In this document: in pieces, positions 1-9,157 of the stretch
Layout: each line of letters begins with the position of its first letter
Numbering within the stretch: position 1 is the stretch's first letter
NCBI RefSeq assembly: GCF_003581615.1
Contig: NZ_QXFH01000072.1
Span: forward strand, 186,001 to 250,000
Reading direction: 5' to 3'
DNA: 64,000 nucleotides
DNA from: Flagellimonas lutimaris
Lineage (GTDB): Bacteria > Bacteroidota > Bacteroidia > Flavobacteriales > Flavobacteriaceae
Translations under genes and position numbers: made by a program
The notes under the pieces: model-generated
Told to the model about the DNA's origin: nothing
Database searches by the model: none
The model's input: the letters and a program-made list of their open reading frames with translations, nothing else

Positions 1-47
1 TCTTGGATTCCGAAGGCAACCGCATTGCACTGCATTCCAGAGCTTAA
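1..47 (+). CDS. VOC/glyoxalase family protein, C-terminal end only
   Basis: Partial gene cut by the window edge. The frame from base 3 reads LDSEGNRIALHSRA and then a TAA stop at 45-47. A DxEGNRIALHS ending is typical of the last strand of vicinal-oxygen-chelate (glyoxalase/bleomycin-resistance) domains, where a metal-binding glutamate lies in this region. Only 14 residues are visible, so the family assignment rests on this motif alone and no substrate can be given. It converges with the amylase gene, whose stop begins three bases later. Confidence 0.5.
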   Translation, partial: LDSEGNRIALHSRA

Positions 48-49
48 GG

Positions 50-1732
50 TTATTCAACTAATTCCAAAAGTGCAATATCAAAATCATTGTCCAAAATAAC
101 TTTTCCGTTGGCCACAGTAACCTCAGTTTCCGAGTAAGTGTCATATAATTTGGTGCCGTTGCCAAAAAAACCTTTTACCCAAAGTGACTTTTTACCTTTT
201 GGTAAATCCAGTCCAACGACAACTTTGTCCCGATACTCCCCTTTATCATAGGTTCTGGAGAATACATAGGGTGATTTGGCCAATCTTTTATGTTTTCCAG
301 CACCGATGGCAGGGTGATTGGCCCTGAATTGACCCAGTTTTTGCCAATGCTTGTGTATTTTCTGTACTTCGGGAACACTATCCAAATCCTCCCAATTCAT
401 AAACGAACGCAGGGTGGCATCACCTTCAGTACCTTCGATAATTAAGCTTCTTGAGGTTTCATCTCCATAATATACTTGAGAGGTCCCTGGTGTCAACAAA
501 AGTACATTGGCAGCACGATATGGCTTTGTCCGGTCCTTGTCGTAAGGGGAACCATCATCATGGGAGGTTAAATAATTTAGTACACTTTTGTCCTTCAGTT
601 TGGTGTGGAGTAGCTTGCTATACTTTTTAAATATGGTCTCATAGTTTTTGTCTGCGTCGCTTTTGAGTTCAAAGTTGATAAGACTTTTAAATCCATAATC
701 AAAGAAATCTACTTTCTTATCACCAAAATCAAATTCACGACCTCCAGAAATGCCATAGTTGTAGACTTCGCCGACCATATAAAATGGATTGTCGTCCAGA
801 ATTTTATCCTGATGCTTTTTCTTCCATGTTTCAAAGGCATATTCCGCTTCCTTGTGCAAGTCCGCCCAAGCGTTTTCATTTACATGCTTCACCGTATCCA
901 CACGGAAACCATCCACCCCTAAATCGTTGATATAATCTGTAAGCCATTTGATGATATAATAGCGGGGTGCCCGTGGATATCCGGTGCGTTCAAAAAATAG
1001 TTGTAGCTCGTCAAGCTCCTTGCTCAATCGTCCTTCATCTTTCCATTTGGCCAAAAGGGCATCGGGCAATTCCACTGCTTCATCGGATTCGGTGAGGATG
1101 TCCGGCAAATTTTCCACTAGTGTACAAGCGGTGGTGTTCTCGTAGGTGGTGAACTCACATTTTGGCCCAGTTCTTACCCAATCGTCCGGCCAAACGGGGT
1201 CTTTCTCTGTAACGGGCCCGGTATGGTTCAATACCACGTCCAACAGAATACGAATTCCTTTGCTATGAGCTGTTTTTACTAATTCTTCTAAGTCTTTTCG
1301 TGTTCCAAAGTTTGGGTCAACTGAAGTCCAATCCTTTGCCCAATACCCATGATAACCATAGGTTTTACCAGTGCCCTCGTCGGTTGCCCCATGGATTTGC
1401 TCCACTACGGGTGTAAACCAAATGGCATTGATTCCCAAATTGGTAAAGTAGCCTTCTTCAATTTTTTGGGTAATCCCTTGAATGTCACCTCCTTCAAAAC
1501 CTCTTAAAACGCCTGTTTCTTCCGTTCTTTCAAAATTCAAATCATTATTTGGATTTCCATTGTTGAAACGATCGGTAAGCAGAAAGTATATGTTGGCACC
1601 TTCCCAAACAAAAGGCACCTCCTTTTTCGGTGTTTCAACTTCAACTACCTGCGTTTTTGGTTGCTTTTTTTCAACTTTTTTGCAGCCAATAAATAGGGGG
1701 AATAATGACAAGACAACAAGCAGTTTTTTCAT
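50..1732 (-). CDS. GH13 alpha-amylase family lipoprotein
   Basis: 560-residue glycoside hydrolase of the alpha-amylase (GH13) family, expected to cut alpha-1,4-glucans at the cell surface or in the periplasm. A lipoprotein signal ends with the lipobox FIGC (Cys17). The (beta/alpha)8 barrel shows the conserved GH13 regions: DVVLNH (165-170), GFRVD with the nucleophile Asp279, GEVY with the acid/base Glu322, and the SHDD region with His391 and Asp392. A C-terminal beta domain follows. The length and all catalytic residues look intact. No SusC/SusD pair or other sugar gene is adjacent, so it stands alone here; it converges on a VOC gene. The exact specificity (amylase, cyclomaltodextrinase-like or other) cannot be read from the sequence. 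Confidence 0.93.
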   Translation of the reverse strand: MKKLLVVLSLFPLFIGCKKVEKKQPKTQVVEVETPKKEVPFVWEGANIYFLLTDRFNNGNPNNDLNFERTEETGVLRGFEGGDIQGITQKIEEGYFTNLGINAIWFTPVVEQIHGATDEGTGKTYGYHGYWAKDWTSVDPNFGTRKDLEELVKTAHSKGIRILLDVVLNHTGPVTEKDPVWPDDWVRTGPKCEFTTYENTTACTLVENLPDILTESDEAVELPDALLAKWKDEGRLSKELDELQLFFERTGYPRAPRYYIIKWLTDYINDLGVDGFRVDTVKHVNENAWADLHKEAEYAFETWKKKHQDKILDDNPFYMVGEVYNYGISGGREFDFGDKKVDFFDYGFKSLINFELKSDADKNYETIFKKYSKLLHTKLKDKSVLNYLTSHDDGSPYDKDRTKPYRAANVLLLTPGTSQVYYGDETSRSLIIEGTEGDATLRSFMNWEDLDSVPEVQKIHKHWQKLGQFRANHPAIGAGKHKRLAKSPYVFSRTYDKGEYRDKVVVGLDLPKGKKSLWVKGFFGNGTKLYDTYSETEVTVANGKVILDNDFDIALLELVE

Positions 1733-1832
1733 GTATTGGGATTTTGTTTAAAGCTATAAAATGAATACGTAAATATAAAATTTATTTATAGCCAGATAGG
1801 TCTATCCCAATACAATGGTTTAAAAGATATGG

Positions 1833-2612
1833 TTAGTTTCGGTTAAGTACTTTATATTCTTCATAGCAGCTGGAGATAGCGTCCAAAATTTGAAGGTCGT
1901 TGGCTGTTTTGATAAAGGATTTGGAATAGTTGCAGTTATTGAGGATGTCCTCGATATCCACTTTTTCAAGTTGCAGCAATTCAGTAAGGGTCTCCCTGTC
2001 AAATTTTGATGCCAAAAGGTCTCTGATATTGTCATCTTCCTTGATTTGTCGCAACTTACGCATTTGCCTAGGTTTTTTTCCGAAGAGATTCCGTAAGAGG
2101 TCGGCAGGGTTTAGAATTGCTCCCAGTACCTTGGTCACTGCACTTGGGCTTTTATTTCCGGCCTCATAACTGGTATTAAGGCCGGATATACTGTATTGAT
2201 AAGCATTGTTTATAGGAAGGTTTTTCACATCAATCTCCAAATACCCTGTAAGCTGATAAGGCCTTACGACCACTTCTTCCAAGGCATATGCCAGCTCTGT
2301 GAGGGCAATCTCGGTGTTTCCAAACCTTAACATATCGTTGGTTACTCTTACTTTTTGAGTTTTAAAACCCAAGTAAGAGAGATAAAGGGTATCATTCACG
2401 GCAGCAGGAATGGAAAACTTACCATTCTGGTTTGTAATGGTACCTTTAACTTGGTTTAAATTCACTACATGCACACTTTCCAAAGGAAATTCTGTTTGGG
2501 CATTGATTACCGTTGCGGTAAAATCTTTTACCTCTTGGTTCTCATCGTCTTCTTCTTGGGAAAAACCAAGTAGTGGGATTAGGGTCAGTAGTATAAGTAG
2601 TAATCTTCTCAT
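1833..2612 (-). CDS. secreted carboxypeptidase-like regulatory domain protein
   Basis: 259-residue exported protein. Residues 1-19 form a signal peptide ending in GFSQ. Residues about 30-110 form a carboxypeptidase regulatory-like beta-sandwich (FTATVINAQTEFPLESV, then NQNGKFSIP and LSYLGFKTQ), the same module found at the N-terminus of TonB receptors. The remaining 150 residues are helical and charged and match nothing I can name. Proteins of this type are common in Flavobacteriia and their role is unknown; the module suggests an envelope or surface function. It is a single gene between the amylase and the helicase, and both neighbours are on the same strand. Confidence 0.8.
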   Translation of the reverse strand: MRRLLLILLTLIPLLGFSQEEDDENQEVKDFTATVINAQTEFPLESVHVVNLNQVKGTITNQNGKFSIPAAVNDTLYLSYLGFKTQKVRVTNDMLRFGNTEIALTELAYALEEVVVRPYQLTGYLEIDVKNLPINNAYQYSISGLNTSYEAGNKSPSAVTKVLGAILNPADLLRNLFGKKPRQMRKLRQIKEDDNIRDLLASKFDRETLTELLQLEKVDIEDILNNCNYSKSFIKTANDLQILDAISSCYEEYKVLNRN

Positions 2613-2687
2613 GCAATCTTTGTAGCTATAAAAGTACTAAACAAAGAAAAATAAATAGGAGAGGCTTACCATTTAATATAGAATTAA

Positions 2688-4442
2688 CTAATAAAAGCCT
2701 TGCTTTTTCTTACCTCCTTTTTTCCCGTAACCTCCTTTTTTTCCACCACCTTTATAGGATTTATTTCCTCCGCGGTATCCACCACCTTTTTTACCTCGAC
2801 GTTTTTTACCTCCTCTTCCGCCGCCACTGCCACCAGGGTTCTTGGAAACTTCAACATTTATAAAACGACCATCTACCTTAAACTCGGTAAAGGTTTGAAG
2901 AATGAATTCGGTCAGTTGCGCATCGGAATTAAAAAATGAGAAGGTGTCCTTAGTGTCTACATTGTAGATATCCTCCTTTTCCAATTTAAGCGTATCTCGA
3001 AGGAAATCTTTTAGTGACATCCAATCGTAACCGTCGCGTTCTCCTACATTAATAAAGTAGCGGACAGAACCTTCTGATGGAATATCTCCTTTGGAAGTTC
3101 CTCTCTCTTTACCTGAATCTTGGCTGTTGAGGTCTTTGGATTTACTGTAGTAGTTATAAAACTGGGTAAACTCTACGGAAACAATCTTTTTGATAAGTTC
3201 GTCACGGTCAATACCTTCCAAAACATCGTTAATAGCGGGTAGGTAACTGTCAATCTCTTTATTGATTTTGGTTTCCTTGATCTTATTGGCCAAATGATAC
3301 AACTGAATCTCGCAGATTTCAATACCATCTGGAATCTGTTTGGATAAGAAATCCTGCTGAATCTTTTTTTCGATGGCTTTAATTTTCCTAAGCTCAGAGC
3401 GAGTGATGATAACCATGGAAATACCAGATTTACCTGCACGTCCGGTACGGCCACTTCGGTGAGTGTACGTTTCAATCTCATCGGGCAATTGGTAGTTGAT
3501 TACGTGTGTAATATCGTCCACATCAATACCGCGGGCGGCAACGTCGGTAGCCACCAACATTTGCACCTGTTTTTTTCTGAACGAGTTCATCACCAAATCC
3601 CTTTGGTTCTGGCTTAAATCACCGTGCAAAGCACCAGCGTTATAGCCATCCTCAATCAATTTTTCTGCAACACGTTGGGTATCCCTTTTGGTTCTACAGA
3701 ACACGACGGAAAAAATTCCTGGGTTGGCATCTGCCAAACGCTTAAGTGCAGCGTACCGGTCGCGCCCACCTACTACATAATACTCATGCTGTACAGTAGA
3801 GGCGCCTGCATTTTTAGATCCAACAGTAATCTCAACGGGATTGTGCATGAATTTTTTTGCAATCGTAGCCACTTCCTTGGGCATGGTTGCGGAAAAAAGC
3901 CATGTCAACTTTTCTTTGGGTGTGTTGGATAAAATGTCTTTAATGTCTTCAAAGAAGCCCATGTTCAACATTTCATCGGCTTCATCCAAAACACAATAAT
4001 CAATTTTGGAAATATCGACCATTCTTCGGCCGATCATATCCTTCATACGACCTGGAGTAGCAACAACAATTTGCGCCCCTCTTTTTATTTGTCGTGCTTG
4101 TTCCGTAATGCTGGCACCACCATAAATGGCGACAACATTAAGTCCTTTTACGTATTTGGAATAGAGTTTTAACTCATTTGTAATCTGCAAACATAGCTCT
4201 CTTGTAGGGGAGAGGATCAATCCTTGGGTGGTTCTGCTTTCCTCTTGGATTTTTTGAATCATAGGAAATCCAAACGCAGCAGTTTTACCTGTTCCTGTTT
4301 GTGCCAAGGCCACCAAATCGGTTTCCTTTTCCAATAAAATTGGGATTGATTTTTCTTGTACTTCTGATGGGGATTCAAATCCGAGGTCGGAAATAGCATC
4401 CAATAGGGGTTTGTCCAACCCCAAGGCTTCAAATTTTGTCAT
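2688..4442 (-). CDS. DEAD-box ATP-dependent RNA helicase with DbpA-type RNA-binding domain
   Basis: 584-residue DEAD-box helicase that remodels RNA, probably in ribosome assembly, mRNA decay or cold adaptation (DeaD/CsdA group). All motifs are visible in order: the Q motif, Walker A AQTGTGKT, PTREL, TPGR, DEAD in VLDEADEML, SAT, ARGIDVDD and HRSGRTGRAG. A DbpA-like RNA-binding fold follows near residues 485-560. The last 50 or so residues are almost only Gly, Lys and Arg with a terminal aromatic, a basic tail likely to hold RNA loosely. I start at the ATG at 4442 (MTKFEALGL), which leads straight into the Q motif; a longer reading from 4520 adds 26 residues with no family support. Upstream at 4463-4470 lies CATATTTG, one base from the Bacteroidota -7 consensus. 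Confidence 0.96.
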   Translation of the reverse strand: MTKFEALGLDKPLLDAISDLGFESPSEVQEKSIPILLEKETDLVALAQTGTGKTAAFGFPMIQKIQEESRTTQGLILSPTRELCLQITNELKLYSKYVKGLNVVAIYGGASITEQARQIKRGAQIVVATPGRMKDMIGRRMVDISKIDYCVLDEADEMLNMGFFEDIKDILSNTPKEKLTWLFSATMPKEVATIAKKFMHNPVEITVGSKNAGASTVQHEYYVVGGRDRYAALKRLADANPGIFSVVFCRTKRDTQRVAEKLIEDGYNAGALHGDLSQNQRDLVMNSFRKKQVQMLVATDVAARGIDVDDITHVINYQLPDEIETYTHRSGRTGRAGKSGISMVIITRSELRKIKAIEKKIQQDFLSKQIPDGIEICEIQLYHLANKIKETKINKEIDSYLPAINDVLEGIDRDELIKKIVSVEFTQFYNYYSKSKDLNSQDSGKERGTSKGDIPSEGSVRYFINVGERDGYDWMSLKDFLRDTLKLEKEDIYNVDTKDTFSFFNSDAQLTEFILQTFTEFKVDGRFINVEVSKNPGGSGGGRGGKKRRGKKGGGYRGGNKSYKGGGKKGGYGKKGGKKKQGFY

Positions 4443-4586
4443 AGCGGTGTAATACCTTAAATCGCAAATATGTTTGTGTTGTATAGAGCGATTCTTGTAT
4501 AACCCATTTAAGCCCATCACAACACCTTGCCCATACCGGCGGCGTTAATAAAGCGGCAAAGGTACGTTAATTTTATTCCGTGGGAG

Positions 4587-5168
4587 TCAAGACCCCTTGT
4601 TTTTTAAGAATTCCACCAATTTTTGAATGGCTCTACCTCTATGGCTAATGGCATTTTTGGTCTCGGAGGGCAGTTCACCAAAGGTTTTGTTGTATCCGTC
4701 GGGTTTAAAAATAGGATCGTAACCAAAACCACCGGCACCATGTTCATTTTTGGTAATGACACCTTCTACAATGCCTTCAAAGGTGTAATTGTTGCCCTGC
4801 AGATTCAAATGGACTGCTGTTTTAAAGTGGGCATTCCGGTTTGATATCCCCTTCAGTTCCAATAACAGTTTTGTCATGTTGTCCTTAGCGTTCTTATTTC
4901 CTCCCGCGTATCTGGCAGAATACACTCCAGGTTGTCCATCCAAAGCATCTACAAGTAAACCCGTATCGTCCGAAAAACAATCCAAACCATAGGTTTGAGT
5001 TACGTAATCCGCTTTTGTTTTGGCGTTTTCTTCTAGAGTGGCTCCGGTCTCGGGAATTTCATCAAAACACTCAATATCTTTTAATGATAAGATTTCAAAA
5101 CCTTCAGGCAGTAACTGCTGAACTTCTTTGAGCTTATGGTCGTTATGGGTGGCAAAAACTAGTTTCAA
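4587..5168 (-). CDS. rdgB: XTP/dITP diphosphatase (non-canonical purine NTPase)
   Basis: 193-residue HAM1/RdgB family enzyme that hydrolyses dITP, XTP and related deaminated purine nucleotides to the monophosphate, keeping them out of DNA and RNA. Family motifs are complete: FATHNDHKL at the start, SDDTGLLVDAL, PGVYSARYAG, GFGYDPIF and SHRGRA near the end. The start codon is TTG at 5168: MKLVFATHND is the expected N-terminus and no in-frame ATG lies nearby. It is divergent from the methyltransferase gene at 5229, with a -7 element at 5195-5202. Confidence 0.96.
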   Translation of the reverse strand: MKLVFATHNDHKLKEVQQLLPEGFEILSLKDIECFDEIPETGATLEENAKTKADYVTQTYGLDCFSDDTGLLVDALDGQPGVYSARYAGGNKNAKDNMTKLLLELKGISNRNAHFKTAVHLNLQGNNYTFEGIVEGVITKNEHGAGGFGYDPIFKPDGYNKTFGELPSETKNAISHRGRAIQKLVEFLKNKGS

Positions 5169-5194
5169 ATCAAAAAGGGTTCTATTTTGAGATT

Positions 5195-5202
5195 CAAAAG
5201 TA
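5195..5202 (-). promoter_or_regulatory. -7 promoter element of rdgB
   Basis: On the minus strand this reads TACTTTTG, a full match to the Bacteroidota TAnnTTTG element. The predicted transcript start is about 22 bases before the TTG start codon of rdgB. No clear -33 TTG is seen at the usual spacing. Confidence 0.55.
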
Positions 5203-5228
5203 GTAATTTCGGACTTTAACCGATTTGT

Positions 5229-5681
5229 ATGAAAATGAAAGTGCCGCCAGCATTGGTAATGCTTGTTTTTGGAGGATTAATGTATGTTTTGGATATGTTT
5301 TTACCTTTTGGCGATTTTGAGTTTTTTGGTAAACAGGAACTGGCAATGTTTCTTTTTGGATTAGGAATTTTGGTGATTTTGATATCGGTAATCCAATTTT
5401 TTATGACAAGAACTACGGTGGACCCTTTGAATCCCAAGAAAACATCCAATTTAGTAACCAATGGCGTCTATAAATTCACCCGCAACCCTATGTATTTAGG
5501 GATGCTTCTTTTTTTGCTGGCCTTTGGTCTTAAGCTTGGTAATGCATTCAACACACTCGTAGCAGCTGGTTTTGTATCGTACTTGAATCGATTTCAGATT
5601 AAACCTGAAGAAGAGGCGCTCAAAGAAATGTTCGGTAAGGAATATAGTATCTATTGTAAGTTGACAAGACGGTGGTTTTAA
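5229..5681 (+). CDS. isoprenylcysteine carboxyl methyltransferase-like membrane protein
   Basis: 150-residue integral membrane protein of the ICMT/phospholipid methyltransferase superfamily. About four hydrophobic segments are visible. The cofactor-binding signature is in the second half: TNGVYKFTRNPMYLG, then a hydrophobic segment and EEEALKEMFGKEYSIY close to the end, the usual order RHPxY ... EE for S-adenosylmethionine binding in this family. The bacterial members methylate unknown small molecules or lipids, so no substrate is given. It stands alone, divergent from rdgB; about 160 bases without a gene follow it before the serine gene. Confidence 0.88.
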   Translation: MKMKVPPALVMLVFGGLMYVLDMFLPFGDFEFFGKQELAMFLFGLGILVILISVIQFFMTRTTVDPLNPKKTSNLVTNGVYKFTRNPMYLGMLLFLLAFGLKLGNAFNTLVAAGFVSYLNRFQIKPEEEALKEMFGKEYSIYCKLTRRWF

Positions 5682-5840
5682 AAATCCGAGGTTGAAAAAT
5701 GTACCTTTTTGGGTGCCATTTGAAACAAATCGTAATGGATTTTTGATTTATCCGCAAAAGTGTAAGGTTTTTGACAAGTTCCGATTCTAAGGATAGAATT
5801 AATGTTTAATTTTATGCCTTAATTTTTTTTGAAGCGACTC

Positions 5841-7733
5841 ATGGTAGAAACAGGACGCAAATATGTGTTCGATTTTGATAGCACGCTCACAAGAGTGGAG
5901 GCTTTGGACGTTTTGGCAGAAATGACCCTGCAAAACAATCCGAAAAGGGACGAGATTGTGTCGGAAATCCAAAAAATCACCAATTTGGGGATTGATGGGG
6001 ATATTTCTTTCACCGAATCCTTGGAACGAAGAATCCGTTTGTTGAGTGCCAACAAAAATGATTTAGAAGATTTGGTAGTGGAACTGCGTCAAAAGATTTC
6101 TAAATCAATTGCGGCCAATAAAGATTTTTTTCATGAATTCTCGGAACATATCTATGTGATTTCCTGCGGTTTCAAGGAATTTATCGATCCCATTGTTGAG
6201 GAATACAATATTCCGTCCGAGCGTGTTTACGCCAATACCTTCAAGTTTGATGATGAGGGCAATATCATTGGCTTTGACGAAACCAATGTGTTGGCTGCAC
6301 ATAACGGAAAAATAGAATGTTTAAAAAACTTGGATTTGGAAGGCGAAGTTCAAGTTATTGGCGATGGCTACAGCGATTATGTAATGCGCGAGGCAGGTAT
6401 TGCCCATAAATTTTTTGCCTATACTGAAAATGTGCACCGTGAAAAGGCAGCAGATAATGCCGACCACGTGACACCTAACCTAGATGAATTTTTATTTGTG
6501 AACGATTTGCCAAGAAACTTATCATACCCAAAGAACAGAATCAAGATCCTTTTACTGGAAAATGTACACCCAGCAGCTTTTGAAAATCTATCCGAAGAAG
6601 GTTTTTCGGTGGAGTTGATCAAAACCAGCCTTTCGGAAGAGGAACTTGTAGAGCGTATTAAAGGAGTGCACGTTTTGGGAATTAGGTCCAAGACACAAGT
6701 GACCCAAAAAGTGTTGGATGCCGCTGATAAATTATTGGTAGTAGGTGCGTTCTGTATCGGTACTACCCAGATAGACCTCGATTACAGTAAAAAGAAAGGT
6801 GTAGTGGTATTCAATGCACCTTATAGCAACACGCGTTCAGTGGTGGAGCTTGCCATTGGGCAAACCATTATGTTAATGCGTAGCATTTTTCCACGCAGCA
6901 CGGAGATTCACAACGGTGAATGGAACAAAACAGCCATTGGATCACAAGAAGTACGCGGTAAAAACTTAGGTATCGTAGGTTACGGGAACATTGGTAAACA
7001 AATGTCCGTTTTGGCCGAAGCCATGGGCATGAAGGTATATTATTATGATGTAAACGACCAATTGGCCCTAGGTAATGCGGTAAAATGTGATACTTTGGAG
7101 GATTTACTTAATGTTTCTGACGTTGTAACTCTTCACGTGGATGATAATAAAGCCAACAAAAATTTTATTGGGGAACGCGAGATCAACCAAATGAAAGATG
7201 GCGCAAAACTCATCAACCTATCCAGAGGGTTTGTGGTTGATATAAATGCATTGGCCAACGCCCTTGAAAGTGGAAAACTAGGTGGTGCAGCCATAGATGT
7301 ATATCCTTCCGAACCAAGAAGCAATGGTGAATTTGAAACACCATTACAAGGATTGTCCAATGTGATTCTTACCCCTCATATTGGAGGTAGTACAGAGGAA
7401 GCGCAACGAGACATCGCCGATTTCGTCCCTAATAAGATTATGGATTACATCAATTCAGGAAATACAGTAGATGCCGTGAACTTTCCGAATATTAGATTGC
7501 CTAAGCAGAACAAAGCGCATCGATTCTTGCATATTCACCGAAATGTTCCAGGTATTATGGCTAAAATTAATGAAGTGTTGGCGCAATACGGACTTAACAT
7601 TTCAGGACAATTCCTCTCTACAGATAGCGAAGTAGGTTATGTAATCACTGATTTGGATAAGGAATATAACAAGGATGTGATCAAGGCCCTCAAGAAAATT
7701 GAGAATACCATCAAGTTTAGGGTCCTTTATTAA
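5841..7733 (+). CDS. serA: phosphoserine phosphatase-like HAD domain fused to D-3-phosphoglycerate dehydrogenase
   Basis: 630-residue fusion joining two steps of serine synthesis. Residues about 7-215 are a SerB-like HAD phosphatase: DFDST with Asp11 and Asp13, SCGFKEFI, and IGDGYSDY for magnesium binding. Residues about 230-545 are a 2-hydroxyacid dehydrogenase: the Rossmann signature VGYGNIGKQ, LSRGFVVD with the substrate arginine, and LTPHIGGST with the catalytic histidine. Residues about 560-630 are an ACT domain (RNVPGIMAKINEVL), the usual site for feedback by serine. SerA oxidises 3-phosphoglycerate and SerB removes phosphate from phosphoserine, so the transaminase step between them would need a separate SerC, not seen here. 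I start at the ATG at 5841; a TTG at 5829 would add four residues. It converges on rlmH with no gap. Confidence 0.95.
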   Translation: MVETGRKYVFDFDSTLTRVEALDVLAEMTLQNNPKRDEIVSEIQKITNLGIDGDISFTESLERRIRLLSANKNDLEDLVVELRQKISKSIAANKDFFHEFSEHIYVISCGFKEFIDPIVEEYNIPSERVYANTFKFDDEGNIIGFDETNVLAAHNGKIECLKNLDLEGEVQVIGDGYSDYVMREAGIAHKFFAYTENVHREKAADNADHVTPNLDEFLFVNDLPRNLSYPKNRIKILLLENVHPAAFENLSEEGFSVELIKTSLSEEELVERIKGVHVLGIRSKTQVTQKVLDAADKLLVVGAFCIGTTQIDLDYSKKKGVVVFNAPYSNTRSVVELAIGQTIMLMRSIFPRSTEIHNGEWNKTAIGSQEVRGKNLGIVGYGNIGKQMSVLAEAMGMKVYYYDVNDQLALGNAVKCDTLEDLLNVSDVVTLHVDDNKANKNFIGEREINQMKDGAKLINLSRGFVVDINALANALESGKLGGAAIDVYPSEPRSNGEFETPLQGLSNVILTPHIGGSTEEAQRDIADFVPNKIMDYINSGNTVDAVNFPNIRLPKQNKAHRFLHIHRNVPGIMAKINEVLAQYGLNISGQFLSTDSEVGYVITDLDKEYNKDVIKALKKIENTIKFRVLY

Positions 7734-8207
7734 TCATTGATGATGATAGGGTTCGTTCCTGAGAATGGTGAACCCTCTATATATCTGTTCCACAATAAAT
7801 AGTCGCACCATTTGGTGGGAAAATGTCATTTTGGATAAACTTATCCTTCCAGAGCTTTTAGCATACACAGCATCACTAAAACCATAGGGACCGCCAATGA
7901 CAAGAACAAGGTTTTTGATGCCACTGTTCATCTTTTTTTGAAGGAACTGGGCAAAATCCGTCGAAGTATATTGTTTTCCCTTTTCATCAAGTAAAACAAG
8001 GGTGTCCGTGGGTTGCAGTTGCGCCAAGATAAGTTCACCCTCTTTCTCCTTTTGTTGGGCTTCGGAAAGATTTTTTCTATTTTTTATGTCGGGAATGACG
8101 ACCATTTGAAACTTGATATAATGCTTCAGCCGTTTCTCGTATATGGAGATAAGTTCTTCAAGTTCAGACTTGTCGGTTTTTCCAATGGCAATCAAAGTAA
8201 TCTGCAT
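7734..8207 (-). CDS. rlmH: 23S rRNA pseudouridine1915 N3-methyltransferase
   Basis: 157-residue SPOUT methyltransferase that methylates pseudouridine 1915 in helix 69 of 23S rRNA on the assembled ribosome. The trefoil-knot signature is present: LVLVIGGPYGFSDAV, then ISLSKMTFSHQMVRLFIVEQIYR and a C-terminal NEPYHHQ, all nearly invariant in the family. The length matches the E. coli protein (155). I start at the ATG at 8207 (MQITLIAIGK); the preceding TTG would add two residues. Its stop abuts that of serA. Confidence 0.97.
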   Translation of the reverse strand: MQITLIAIGKTDKSELEELISIYEKRLKHYIKFQMVVIPDIKNRKNLSEAQQKEKEGELILAQLQPTDTLVLLDEKGKQYTSTDFAQFLQKKMNSGIKNLVLVIGGPYGFSDAVYAKSSGRISLSKMTFSHQMVRLFIVEQIYRGFTILRNEPYHHQ

Positions 8208-8299
8208 GCCCAAAAATAAATGATTCTGTTTAAATTAAGCATGCCTATCACTTCGACATGGAACAATGTTTTTACTATTTTCGTTAAAAGCCCAACTGG

Positions 8300-9157
8300 A
8301 TGATTTCCGAAGAACAATTTCAAAATGAACTGGATTTGATTATTGCCAACGCAGTTAGAGAGGATGTTGGTGATGGAGACCACAGTTCCTTGGCATGCAT
8401 TCCTTCATCTGCACAAGGAAAAGCAAAACTTCTTGTAAAAGGCGAAGGCACGCTTGCCGGAGTCGATTTTGCAAAAAAGGTGTTCAACTATGTCGACCCC
8501 AATTTGGAGATAGAAATATTAATAGAAGATGGCGTCGCTGTTAAATATGGCGACATCGCTTTTTACGTTGAAGGAAGCTCCCAAAGTATTTTAAAGGCAG
8601 AGCGCTTGGTGCTCAATGCTATGCAACGGATGAGTGCCATTGCCACTAAAACACAAAATTTTGTTACCATTTTGGAAGGTACAAGCACTAAAATATTGGA
8701 TACCAGAAAGACCACCCCTGGAATTAGGGCTCTTGAAAAATGGGCCGTAAAAATTGGAGGCGGAGAAAACCATAGGTTTGCTTTATATGATATGATTATG
8801 TTAAAAGACAATCATATCGATTTTGCTGGCGGAATCACCAAAGCCATCCGGAAAACACAGGATTACCTTAAAGAAAAGGGAAAGAACCTTAAGATTATTG
8901 TTGAAGCCAGGGACTTGGATGAGGTTGACGAAATATTGAAATCCGAAGGTGTGTACCGCATCCTTTTGGATAATTTTGATTATGATGATACCCGCGAAGC
9001 AGTCAAAAGAATAGGAGATAAGTGCCTTACCGAATCTTCTGGTGGAATTACAGAGGATACCATAAGAAAATATGCCGAATGCGGTGTGGATTATATTTCA
9101 TCGGGAGCATTGACGCACTCTGTTTATAATATGGACCTAAGTTTAAAAGCCGTTTAA
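8300..9157 (+). CDS. nadC: nicotinate-nucleotide pyrophosphorylase (carboxylating)
   Basis: 285-residue quinolinate phosphoribosyltransferase, which joins quinolinate to PRPP with loss of CO2 to give nicotinate mononucleotide in NAD synthesis. Signatures seen: RMSAIATKTQ, TRKTTPGIRALEKWAV, the glycine-rich GGGENHRF, MLKDNHI, and SSGGITEDTIRKYA plus DYISSGALTHS at the C-terminus, all phosphate and substrate contacts in the family. The length is normal. It begins a tightly packed run nadC-yihY-DUF2147-priA: the next ATG follows its stop directly. nadA and nadB are not in the window. Confidence 0.97.
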   Translation: MISEEQFQNELDLIIANAVREDVGDGDHSSLACIPSSAQGKAKLLVKGEGTLAGVDFAKKVFNYVDPNLEIEILIEDGVAVKYGDIAFYVEGSSQSILKAERLVLNAMQRMSAIATKTQNFVTILEGTSTKILDTRKTTPGIRALEKWAVKIGGGENHRFALYDMIMLKDNHIDFAGGITKAIRKTQDYLKEKGKNLKIIVEARDLDEVDEILKSEGVYRILLDNFDYDDTREAVKRIGDKCLTESSGGITEDTIRKYAECGVDYISSGALTHSVYNMDLSLKAV

